Source: Trileptium ribeirensis
Taxonomy: Eukaryota > Nematoda > Enoplea > Enoplida > Thoracostomopsidae
Reading direction: 5' to 3'
NCBI GenBank assembly: GCA_030248225.1
Contig: JASANE010016281.1
Coordinates: 62,001-126,000, forward strand
DNA: 64,000 nt
Position 1 is the stretch's first letter; each line of letters opens with the position of its first letter. The notes under the pieces are model-generated. The model had not been told where the DNA came from and did not search any database. It saw only the letters and a program-made list of their open reading frames with translations. This document shows positions 1 to 11,127 of the stretch, piece by piece. The position numbers and the translations under genes are program-made.

Positions 1-3000
1 TCAGGTAGTGCTCACTAAATGGAACCACTGTAACTTTTAACCGTGTTCAGTAACAGGAACAAAACTAGGTCTTTCAAACAGCGCCCAAGTAAAGGGAACC
101 ACCTATCCACTCATGTCACCGTTCAAATAAGGGAAACCGTTGTGTTTTAGAATGTACTCTGTAGTATTTCTCGAACACAGATACGTTCTACAATCTTGGT
201 GCGACAATTCAGTGAAAAATGATGTCATTAAAAACCTAAACGGTGAAATAAAGTCTGTATTGTTGCGATCAGTACAGCACGAAGGACACGTCTTCTAACT
301 GATGTACACTAAAAAGTAGTTACTTCAAAACCGCAGGTGTGACCTTTCAGCAATCATTTCATTTAGCAATGTTTGGTTTGTCATAAAGACAATGTTGATA
401 TCAAAATAAACAAATGTGCAGTGGTGGTGGCGTAGCGACTGCTTATACCTTGAATTTATGCTGTTTTCTCGACGTAACAGGTCATTTTTGAATGCACTGA
501 AATTCTGTTTACCTGTGACCTTATTTGGGTGCTTCCTTGCTCGGGTACTAAATGACGTCAAATTTGCGACTCCTATTTGATGAGCGTGCCTGCGCCCGAG
601 CGCGATTAACATGTCACACACTGAAACATTTGTAGTACTACAAAACACAATGAAAGTGCAAATTTGTCATACATTTTGTTCTATTACAATAATAATACGC
701 TATATGCTATTTTGTGATCTTTACATTTTGGCAGCCAACCATCAGTGCCATATATGTCAGAAGGAATGCAGTAAAATCGGTCCTGCCAGTTTTTTGTCGG
801 GTTTCTTTTATAATTCCGACGTGATGTCTCTAAACGGGCTGCAATTTACAATATATGTCGCGATTCTCCATTTGATAAAACATAAATCTACTGCATTGTT
901 TCGAATTTAATAAAGAAAACGCATAAAACGTATTTAAATAACGTTTAACGTTCTCTTCATGCAAAATATATTTATTTAGTGACATTTGAATTCGCGATAT
1001 AGTGAGCTATGTTAATTTTGAAGTTCAGCGTCAATCGGTTGTAATAAAAAATCAAATACACGGCTAACATGATTAATGGTGCAGTACAAACATAAAAACT
1101 ACCTTATATGAAAATAGTCGAAAATCGACAGAATGTCAAAAATAATCTACATAGTCAATATAAAGTAATCTATATATTCATCTCATATCTATGAATACGC
1201 GTCTACAAGCATATAATATTCTCAAAGTTAAGTTAACTATGGGCCTAAATTTTCAGACCTAACAATACAGTAGTACAAAAACATCAGTTTGACGCGAGGA
1301 GTTGCCCAGGCTACGGGAACTAACCCGAGGCTACCCGTTTCCGTGGGCTCAGCTTTTGAGCTTCTACCCGGCTCAGCCCGTCGGTTGCCGTCCCCCGCAC
1401 AGATCTGACTCAGGTAACTATCGTCACATACGTTAGGCAACCTACAGAGGCATTCAATAATTGTTCAACATCACCAGTGTATCTCCGTCGGTTATGGATT
1501 GTTGTTTTCGTGTATTTAGGGTCTCATTTCCACTAACGTAATTATATATCTCCACCGCTTATGGAGATAGCACCGTTTTAATGCATCTGATTGGCATATT
1601 TAAAATCCAATTATAACACCGCGAGCTTAGTAATTTAAAAATGTTTTATATACAGTCGCATTGAATCTTAATTGCCCTTTCAAAATGGATTTGTTCAAAT
1701 GTGATTTGGCTAAAATACATACCTGAGGCTGGTTGTCGACATATTGCTAAGAACCTAATATTGTTAGACACTCTTTTTTCCCGAACTTGAAATGAAGGAA
1801 TTTATGCGCGGCTAAATTTAACATCGTCGTTGGCCATCCTATTTTGTTAAAGCCGATGTGGAATCGAAAACCATTGTTACGGACAAACAGGGAATTTGGC
1901 ACGGCTTTTCGTTAACCAAAATTGGACAAAGTGGAAACTAACTGCAAGAAATTACTAACTGTCTCGGAACAGAATTTTGGCGATTTCTTAGTAATAGAAA
2001 ACAGTTCACTGCTAATTAGAACATTGACTAATTCAGGATTCACTTTTGTTCGCCAACACGAACGTGGTTAAAATTTTTAGTTTTCAACATGCCCGAACAT
2101 TGCCATCTCAAATAAAATTGAACAAATTTTTGTTCACAAAACGAGTTAAATTTTGTGTAAATGTTCAAGCGTTCGCGAATAAACAATTTTCATATTTTAA
2201 ATTTTCAACAAATTTGTACAATCATTAAGTTATTAACCTGTTATCGTAGTCGATTACAAATATAGAAAAGAACTTGTTCGCGAACAATTTCACCCATAAA
2301 ATGTTCACAAATAAATTGTAGATTCAAGCACAGCGCGAAGACAATAATTCATTATCTACTAAGCAACTTTAATTTTAAAAAGCAAACTAAATTAAACATT
2401 TGATGTTTGGCGATTTTAACTATATGCTCATAGTGATGGCGCTTGCGTATTTGCCTATATGCCAAAATAATCTAAATTTATTTAAGAACTACGTTTGTGT
2501 TCGCGAACAACATATGCTTAAGAATATACGTTTGTGCTCGCGAATAAATTTTTTTATACGTTTGCGTTCACGAACAAGTTTAAAAATTCTTCATTTCAAA
2601 TATTGAACAACATGTTTAAAATAGTTTCCATCGCTGAGTTATTGCAGCTCATGTGTCGAGCGATGCCTCCCTGTAACACTGTTCACGAGCAAAACGCATG
2701 AATTTAAAACTCACAAAATTATGTTTTCAAATTTGTGGATTTCACAAACGAATTTGCGAACCAAAAATATCCTATTTCATACCATCTTACTGATGTTCTT
2801 AAATGGTTTTCCTACATTATGCAATCACAAAGAAGCGTTCTGTTACAAAAAATATAGCAATTTTGAAAATAGAATGGTAGGCGGGGTCATTGTAAATTTA
2901 GTCTCGCATTAAATCAGTAACGGGTAGAAATAGTCTTCTTTCGTTTAAGCTATCCCGCGAACCGATCAGACGTTGCAACATGTGTTATGCATTCGGCAAG

Positions 3001-4532
3001 ATAAAAGCCAAAAATTGTCAGTATCCAAATTTGCTGCATGAAAAATATTTCTTGACATTCAGCATTCAAATAATATGCGCATATCGTGGCTATTAACACA
3101 CAAAATTAATCGCTTCGCTACCATTGCACTTATGACCAGGATTCTTTAATTGCTATTATCTTTTCCCATCTTTTATCGCACGAAGTATACATGGTTTTGA
3201 GGTGTCTAAAATGGTTTAGAACGATAGCGCAAGCATGCTAAATAATGTATACAGTTACTGCACCCATTTTAGTGTGAGCCTTGCAGTGGGCGCTTCAGGA
3301 ATTTCGGGTAAACAGAGACGTTTCAGAGGCACGTAGTACCTCACGATTACTGATTCTTAAAGAGAATATGGTTTGTTTAATATGATCCTTTATGTGCACA
3401 ATTATAGTTAAAATTTAACATATTGTGGTACCACAACAAGCAGCAATCGACAAAACTTGCTTCTTGATTGATTTATGTTAATTTTGATAGCGGCCTAAGC
3501 CGTAGTTGCTGCAGTTCAAAAGTGCGGTTAAGCAGAACTGCATCAAAACAATTAGATATACCATGCAAGAACATCTTAAACATTTTGTTTTGGTCCCATG
3601 GACGTGATATCCGACGACGAAATGTTGCTATATTATACTCGAATATATAAATCCTTGTGGTAGGTGATACCAAATAATATTAAGTTTATTATGTCCCAAA
3701 ATTAAACTTTTGATTGATTGCTTTGTGGAAGTAGATTATTTGAGTGGCTATATTCAGAGGTAGAAATTTTATAAAAGAATATGACCCTCGGTTTTTCATG
3801 CTCCTGTACTTTACCTTGTCAGATGAAGTGTGGACATTTTTGGTCTACCCTTCCCAACGGATTGTAGAGGTAGCTCCTGAGTTCGATGGGGGCTATTGGT
3901 TTACCCCTCTCCTGAGTTTCTTGGCACAGTACAAATTGACAGGTTGCCAATTACAAGTTTCAATCCTTCGAAATAGGAATATATCAGGATAGAAAACCGA
4001 CTATAGCGGATAAAGTATACTAAATGAGTATAACCGAGTGTTATATACTTATACAAAATTTCTATAATACACTCTTCGTATAGGCAAGTCGCACAAGTGA
4101 GCCACCGTTATTAGTACAGGTACTGTTAAAGAATACATGTTCTGAAAACTTGGTCTATTTAGTCCGATCATTTTAACGCCGTTAAGATAAAATATCGATA
4201 TATAAGTTGTATTATTTTGTCTTTTAGGATTTAATCAATAATTAGTATCTCGTTGAGTAATAAGAAGCTGATAGTAAGAGAGTGTTCTTAGTGCAACATA
4301 GTATTTTAGCTATCTTCATATGCACATGTTAAACATTGTTGTCATACCATTCGAAAAGGATTATATATATGGAATGCGCTGTCGAACATATACGGTGGCC
4401 CCAAATATGAAATTGTGTTGAAAAAATGTGAAATTTGAATGGCCGAGCACTGTTTTGGGCGGCACATTTTGCACATGGACGCAATATTTATTGCTAGTTC
4501 TGTTGTAGAGTATATAATTCTGTCAATTGCAG
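1..4532. other. AT-rich non-coding stretch, probably intron/5' part of the GTPBP3-like gene
   Basis: No exon could be recognised here, although the phase of the exon at 4533 requires at least one more coding exon upstream. I looked for the GTPase P-loop and the DTAG motif of the MnmE G domain and did not see them, so the remaining exons lie in short pieces I missed or outside the window. A GC-richer patch at about 1280-1420 and the palindrome cluster at 2046-2580 are the only structured parts noticed. Confidence 0.5.
2046..2580. repeat. Cluster of TTCGCGAA palindromes
   Basis: Variants of a palindrome centred on TTCGCGAA recur in an otherwise AT-rich stretch, near 2046, 2170, 2273, 2497, 2535 and 2566. 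The copy at 2273-2286 is a perfect 14-bp palindrome (TTGTTCGCGAACAA). The last three share a longer unit beginning ACGTTTG and lie about 35-40 bp apart. This may be a degenerate tandem repeat or a group of protein-binding sites; the sequence cannot decide. Confidence 0.5.
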
Positions 4533-4779
4533 GTGTGAAAATGCTAGTGCAGAAATACCCTCTGTTGCCCGGATTCGGCATAAGGTTATATTGGAAAAAT
4601 GTTTGCGAAATTTGAATAATTTTACTACGACCAGCTACTGCGACAATGCTGAAAACGAATTGTTAATTGGTGCTGAGGAGCTCAAATCAGCGGCATATTG
4701 GCTTGGAAAAGTGACCGGCTTGATTGACGCTGAAGAAGTGTTTGATTCGATTTTTAGTCAGTTTTGTATCGGTAAATGA
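4533..4779 (+). CDS. GTPBP3: tRNA modification GTPase GTPBP3/MnmE-like, last coding exon
   Basis: GTPBP3 (bacterial MnmE) is a mitochondrial GTPase that, with MTO1/GidA, modifies the wobble uridine (U34) of certain mitochondrial tRNAs. This exon encodes about 81 residues of the C-terminal helical domain. It contains the RIRHKVILEKCL helix, equivalent to the RH..L..CL helix of the family, and a GAEELKSAAYWLGKVTG stretch. It ends in FCIGK followed by TGA; the catalytic Cys in a C-[IV]-G-K terminus is the family hallmark. The 5' edge is a good acceptor (tgtcaattgcag) at 4532/4533, and the first base completes a codon begun upstream. The G domain and N-terminal folate-binding domain are not recognised in the window. 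Identification is strong; the absence of further exons is unexplained. Confidence 0.85.
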
Positions 4780-5336
4780 TGTATTATAGCAGAAGTGCTT
4801 AATAAGGGACACTTGAAATTGCATGTTCCATTTAAGGGACATCAGGTTACTTTTTTCTTCAATTGTAAACTCTCAATAAGAACGAACCCTGCTTGTCGCA
4901 CCTCAAACGAAAGCTCATGAACAGACCAAAATGTTGGTAAGCAACAGAAACTCTTTTAACAACAAAAGTTTACTGAAAAAATAACAATATAAAATGTCCC
5001 TTAAATGGACAATATAGTTCAAATTAGGGCCACGCAGTAGCCATTTAAGGGACATCAAAAATGATGTCCCTTAAATGGGTGGTGTTGTTAATGTTGACCA
5101 TAGAGGGGACGCAATGAAATAACCAAACATCTAAATTATAACATAAAGTAAAACTAAACAGCTAACCAAATTATATAAAAAAGCGTTTTAGAGCATAAAC
5201 ATTAATATAGTACATAACGCTGGTAAAACAGAAATTGACCAATCGCGGATTTGTTCCTTATTTTAATCTAGACTCACTTTGTGGACTAAATGGTTCACTC
5301 AACATTGATTTCTAAATCAATCGGTATTATTATGCA
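4780..5336. other. 3' flank with repeated 'TTTAAGGGACAT' inverted motifs
   Basis: No gene is seen. The motif TTTAAGGGACAT and its reverse complement occur several times (about 4830, 4995, 5043 and 5066), suggesting a small unrecognised repeat element next to the GTPBP3-like stop codon. Confidence 0.5.
5041..5078. repeat. Perfect 17-bp inverted repeat with AAAA loop
   Basis: Positions 5041-5057 (CCATTTAAGGGACATCA) are exactly reverse-complementary to 5062-5078 and separated by AAAA. The palindrome could extrude as a hairpin. It is built from two copies of the local repeated motif, so it may simply be an inverted duplication. Confidence 0.8.
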
Positions 5337-6146
5337 GGTTTCACAGAATAATGAGTGCAAAAAGTGGGCAGTTTTGTCTTTAACAGCCGTTTGCAAGAAA
5401 CTAAGATCTCTAATGGTCGGTTATATGATATTTTAGTTTCTTGCAAACGCCCGCTAGAGATTTGTGTCTTTAATGACTGTTTGTTTGATATATATATAAA
5501 TCAATAACAGATAGCTGTAAGAGACTTTAGTTTTATATAGATAGCCAATAAAACAGAAATCTCTAACAATACTAACAGATTATTGTCTCTAGCGACTAGC
5601 TATTATAAACTTTTGTCTCTTACAGCCAATTATAAAATACAAAAGTATCTAATAGAGTTAGAATTAGAATTTCAAATATTTAACGGTTGGTTGTAAGAGA
5701 CTTTTGTATGTTACAGCTGGCTGTAAGAGCCAAAAGTTTCTAGCAGCTAGCCATTAGACACAAAAAACTGTTATTAACAAAAACTCACCAAGCTCTTTAT
5801 TAATATTGATACAGACAAAGCGTAACAGTACACAGATAAAATTAATACAAATGTATGTCTTTACACAGTTTCTCTTGTTACGCATCAGCTGTTTTGACTG
5901 CTTTTCTATCTCTAATACCGCGTACCACTCAAATTCTCAGAGTTGAGTTTATCGAAAATCAAAAATGTTTGCCATACTTATGCGCTAAATTTCACAGCGA
6001 ATCGATCACACTTGATCGAAATATTACTATGTTCCATGAATCTGAAAGATGACAATCTAAGTGGGCTTGAACAAAATGAAACTTTGAATTTGTGCTTTCG
6101 TAACAGTCGCTGTTTAACACCTGCTAGTAGAAACGGAGCCTAGAGA

Positions 6147-6400
6147 TAAATGATTTTAAAATTACGTGTCGATAGTTACACAAACTGTTATAAAAAGATA
6201 TGTCCCTACCCGTTCATAAGCCATAGTTGTGGTAAAACTTTGAATTTTAGCGCAGCAATCTGTCAACAAAATAAATGATTTTAGTATTACGTGTCGATAG
6301 TTACACAAACTATTATAAAAAGTTAATAATATCTCCCTACCCGTTCACAAGCCATATTTTAATAAAACTTTGAATTTTAGCACAGCAATATGTCAACAAT
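6147..6400. repeat. Two tandem ~125-bp units inside the foldback element
   Basis: Two direct copies share ttacgtgtcgatagttacac, ctacccgttca.aagccata and aactttgaattttagc in the same order, about 126 bp apart. They lie between the left arm and the minisatellite. Confidence 0.7.
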
Positions 6401-6404
6401 TTGG

Positions 6405-6610
6405 CGGAGTGGGGCACCAATATCAAACTGGAGGGGGCCAATATCAAACTGGAGGGGGACCAATATCAAGCTGGAGGGGGACCAATATCAAGCTGGAGGG
6501 GCCACCAATATCACACTGAGGAGGGGATAAATATCAAGCTGGAGTGGTCACCAATATCAAACTGGAGCGGGATACCAAATCAACCTGGAGGGGGCACCAA
6601 TATCAATAAT
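6405..6610 (+). repeat. 24-bp minisatellite (CCAATATCAAGCTGGAGGGGG)
   Basis: About eight imperfect units with core ACCAATATCAA.CTGGAGGGGG. The 79-codon open frame across it (6401-6640) is only the repeat read in one frame and is not considered a gene. Confidence 0.85.
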
Positions 6611-7089
6611 GAACTTCCTGAGCAGTTTTTTTGTTTCTAATGGCTACTGTTATAAACTTTTGTCTCTTACCGCCATCTGTAACATACAAAAATCTCTAAC
6701 AGCCAAGCGTAAAATAGTTGAAATTCTAATGCATAGCTATTAGAGACTTTTCTATTTTATAACTGGCTGTAAGACACAAAAGTTTCTAACAGCTAGCCAC
6801 TAGAGACAGTACTCTGTTATGGCTAGCTGCAAGAGATTTTAGTCTCTAACAGCTAGCTGCTAAAGATTTCTGTATTTATTGGCTATCTATATAAGACTAA
6901 AGTCTCTGACAGCTATCTGTTAGAAATTTAAATATCAATCAAGCAGTCATTAAAGACACAAATCTCTGGCAGCCGTTTGCAAGAGACAAAAATATCATAT
7001 AACCGTCCATTAGAAATTTTAGTTTCTCGCAGACGGCAGTTAAAGACAAAACGGACCACTTTTTTTCACTCATTATTCTGTGAAACCTT

Positions 7090-10075
7090 CATTGCTCAGC
7101 CGCCACTGCCATGAAATTATTGCACTGCTTTTGTATATTTCCATCACTGTTGCAGAGCTGTAATTCATATACACCGCTTGCAGAATACGAACTTTTTTTG
7201 TAGCCCACGCAGCACATTCTGAGTGAAGCCATTCACCGCATTCACTGTATACCACTGAGCACCATTCGCGTCCAGAGCATTCGATGACTACCAATTGCCA
7301 CACTCATAGCACATCCAGTCCTGTGGCGCAGCGTTTAAGCTTTGAGCACCTATTGCGCTTGTGTTAGGCTCTGGCGGTTCTGGTGGAGAACCGGCATTTG
7401 TCAATCGAGCTTGAAAGGATGCTTTGTGCATATAAATTATATATATATAATTATTCGATCTAAAGAGTGATATTACGCAGATGTAAAGTGTATTCTACGC
7501 AGCCTTTTCCTTGTATTTAGCGGTTTAGAGCGGAGGCAGTTTCAAAATGAGGCTAAAGTGGTCCCTTATTTGGATGTCGCTGACCCTTACATGGTAATGT
7601 TTGTGAAAAAACAGACTAATTAAGTTGGGACCACTGTGAAACAATATCGGTTCTCAGATACCCTAAAAGCTTGAAGCCAATCGCTAGGAAATCGATGTAG
7701 CTCTTGATTGATATAAATTTTATTTAAAAATTTTACCAAATGCAGCTGCAATGCGACTTTGAAGTTCCTGTTATGAAATGTTGATCGCAGGCAATATTCA
7801 GTTCAATTGCTAAAGTTATCAGAAAATGTGCATTATCTGTCGCGGTATACTTTAAGCACTTAACACCGAAATGTAGATCTCTTAGCGAGGCTTATAGTGA
7901 TATGAAGCAAAGCACGACAATCTATCTTGACAAGAATAAAGTTTACGGCTCCGTATAATGTCTATCGAGGCTTTGGAACAACTTTAGTTATCAAACTGCA
8001 AAAATTTATTAATATGCAGCCATTTAAAGAATTGCTTGGTTGGAAAGTTGTCATTTTTGAATTTAATGCCGTTTTTATAAATTATTGAACACACGCTGTA
8101 CGAATCTGTTAAAAACGAACAGCAAGTAGTGTACACCATTATAAGAATAAAATATTTGCGTATTTGTAACTACCAATGTTGTGATGCACGACGGATTTAG
8201 TAAAGACCAACGTGGTTCTACTGCAGAGCTGCAGCAGGAGTGCGTTATGCGTGCCCTTGCCCGTGCGCACCTTGCGCAACTCTGCGTCGAAATTGCATGT
8301 GGTTGCGTTTATTGAGCGATTTGAAAAAACATTGTGGTTCTTTGGAGCACCCCCTGTCAAAATTAGTAGATTATTCTGAGTTTTCAATATGTCTTCAATA
8401 GGGAGGGGTGTTGCTCGGCCCCTGAGGACCAAAGGGTAACCAAAGGTTAAATAATTCAAATAATTGTACTACAAATCTTATTGGTTTGAAGTAAACTTTA
8501 TGGGATTATATGGCAAAGTGCGTTTAAATATTACTGAATGTTCGAAAAACGTAATATACGCTTGAGATCATTTTAATCTCAAAAATACACTTATGATCAA
8601 ATACACTGCCATTTGCTATTCAAGCTAAATAATTTCAGAATTACATGGGCAACCTAATATGCCTGGGGGGTTGACCCGGTGCGGCTTCAGCACGGCGCTC
8701 AGGCCAGTTCGGGTTGATGTCCCCAGCAGCCAAAACCGAGTGATTCCTATTAATTCTACCGCCTGCCTTCCTTTATGAGCTAGTTTGCGTTCTTATCGAG
8801 GTGACAAAATTTTTCCAATTATTATTAGGCGGTGTTCAAAAGACTTGAAGGCTTGTTAACTTTGCTGTGTTATATCTAAAAATTACTTTAGCTTGTTGAC
8901 AGAGGTGTGCCTGATTTTTAATCTCTAGTGCGGCTGGGCTCTCCCGAAACATATCCGGCATTGTTCGGCTCTGAATGCACAGAGGCTAGGACAGGCTCTT
9001 CATGGACCATGTCCAACCATACTCTTCCGATATATATTTATTTATATCATTTCTTCAAGCGGATGCGTTGATTGTTACGATTGTAGTGATGGCCCTCTTC
9101 GAGAGCTTAGGAAGACGGCGCTGAGCACTCGCCTCTGCTCTTTGGACAAACATCGTTATCCCAACTGTGCACTGCTTTTGACTACGGACAACCCAAGTAG
9201 ATAGCCCTGCTCGGGCGAATACAATATTAACAAATTCGTAGCCTTTTACCGGCAAACTATAAAAACCAAATGCACTGGTAAGTTTAACTGTCGTCTTCTG
9301 GCAGATTTGCTTCGAACGATCGAGCAACAAGTTTTGCACAACTAACCCACTTTATTGCTACAAAGACCGCTTTTGTATATACATATGAACCTAAGATTAT
9401 TATAAAATTTTATGTAAATATGGATTTTTAAGCTTCACCAACTTCGAAACCACAACAGACTTCGCAGCTCAGAACTTATAAATTTAACAAATTTCGTAAC
9501 TTAATATAAAATTTCCATAAATGTCAGACGAAACGCGCAGCTTCATATTTCGTTTTCTGTAGTTTATTTTGAAAATTGGAAATGTCATACACACAAAGCT
9601 AGCAATCGTAACATAGATTTCGAGAGTCTATCGGTCATTTAGTGTTCACGATCCGCATTTTCTAGAAAATCCTCAAAGGCTTCCAGAGAATTTGACAGTT
9701 ACAGTGTTAATCAGTTTACGTCATTTTGCTCTTTGTCTGATAGCAAGCTAAATTTTTGAGCCTATACAATGTCTAAAATGTTACCCACTGGCAATATTTA
9801 CAGTAGCAAATAAGTGAGTGAATTTGGCATCGCACAATGTGATCTTGCCGTGTAATGCCAATGCTGACCATTTTAAATCACAAACTTTTAGCTCAAGCCA
9901 ATACACTGCTTTCCTATTAGTTATTGATATCTTGTTTATAGAGTTTTTCAGCTGATAGTTTTCCTGTTTGTTTTATATCAGTGACGTCATATTACGTACT
10001 TTACACTTATTGTATGTTAAGTTTTTAATATTTGCTGTCGCAAGCTACAAACTAAAGATAGAATTCGGGTTGCCT
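7090..10075. other. Non-coding stretch, no supported gene
   Basis: Only short frames without family features are present. On the minus strand between 7100 and 7330 there are words resembling a transposase-tail zinc finger (YSECGEWLHSECAAW, then a shifted WMCYECGNW), interrupted by a stop and a frame change. This may be the rim of an old DNA transposon next to the foldback element. A GC-rich patch lies at about 8660-8760. Confidence 0.4.
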
Positions 10076-11127
10076 TTTCCCGCCCGACCTGACGCGACAA
10101 CCGTGTCAGCCCGACCCGACCCTACAACCGTGTCACCCGACCCGACGCCACAACCGTGTCAGCCCGACCCGACGCCACAACCGTGTCAGCCCGACCCGAC
10201 GCCACAACCGTGTCAGCCCGACCCGACGCCACAACCGTGTCAGCCCGACCCGACGCCACAACCGTGTCAGCCCGACGCGACAACCGTGTCAGCCCGACCC
10301 GACCCAACAACCGTGTCAGCCCGACCCGACTCGACAACCGTGTCAGCCCGACCCGACGCGACAACCGTGTCAGCCCGACCCGACCCGACAACTGTGTCAG
10401 CCCGACCCGACAACTGTGTCAGCCCGACCCGACAACCGTGTCAGCCCGACCCGACCCGACAACCGTGTCAGCCCGACCCGACCCGACAACCGTGTCAGCC
10501 CGAGCCGACCCGACAACCGTGTCAGCCCGAGCCGACCCGACAACCGTGTCAGCCCGAGCCGACCCGACAACCGTGTCAGCCCGAGCCGACCCGACAACCG
10601 TGTCAGCCCGACCCGACCCGACAACCGTGTCAGCCCGACCCGACCCGACAACCGTGTCAGCCCGACCCGACCCGACAACCGTGTCAGCCCGACCCGACAA
10701 CCGTGTCAGCCGGACCCGACAACCGTGTCAGCCCGACCCGACAACCGTGTCAGCCCGACCCGACAACCGTGTCAGCCCGACCCGACAACCGTGTCAGCCC
10801 GACCCGACCCGACAACCGTGTCAGCCCGACCCGACCCGACAACCGTGTCAGCCCGACCCGACCCGACAACCGTGTCAGCCCGACCCGACAACCGTGTCAG
10901 CCCGACCCGACCCGACAACCGTGTCAGCCCGACCCGACCCGACAACCGTGTCAGCCCGACCCGACCCGACAACCGTGTCAGCCCGACCCGACCCGACAAC
11001 CGTGTCAGCCCGACCCGACCCGACAACCGTGTCAGCCCGACCCGACCCGACAACCGTGTCAGCCCGACCCGACCCGACAACCGTGTCAGCCCGACCCGAC
11101 AACCGTATCAGCCCGACCCGACCCGCC
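10076..11127. repeat. Large CCCGACCCGACAACCGTGTCAG minisatellite
   Basis: About 1.05 kb of head-to-tail units exist in two sizes: 22 bp (CAGCCCGACCCGACAACCGTGT) and 27 bp with one extra CCGAC. An early block (10140-10270) uses GACGCCACAACCG. Size variants alternate in runs, as expected from unequal exchange or slippage. The units contain no stop in several frames of both strands, which creates long artificial ORFs of 395 and 399 codons rich in PDPTRQPCQ or RPDPTTVSA. Nothing suggests that these are proteins. Related degenerate CCGACCC words recur at about 12040-12105. Confidence 0.95.

Larger units (their letters stand above)
5337..7089. mobile_element. Foldback (long inverted repeat) DNA element
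   Basis: The left arm (about 5337-5790) and right arm (about 6620-7089) are reverse complements over about 450 bp at roughly 85% identity by eye. Both begin with AGGTTTCACAGAATAATGAG read inwards. Each arm is itself made of degenerate subrepeats of about 50-60 bp, containing ctaacagctagc/gtaagagac-type words. The core holds two tandem 125-bp units and a 24-bp minisatellite and encodes no transposase. I could not define a convincing target duplication at the ends. It is a non-autonomous DNA element of foldback type; the parent superfamily is unknown. Confidence 0.75.

Noticed and set aside
7073..7330. PHD/zinc-finger-like words on the minus strand (SECGEWLHSEC)
   Set aside because: Only a fragment, in two frames with a stop between them and no flanking transposase; too little to name a gene.
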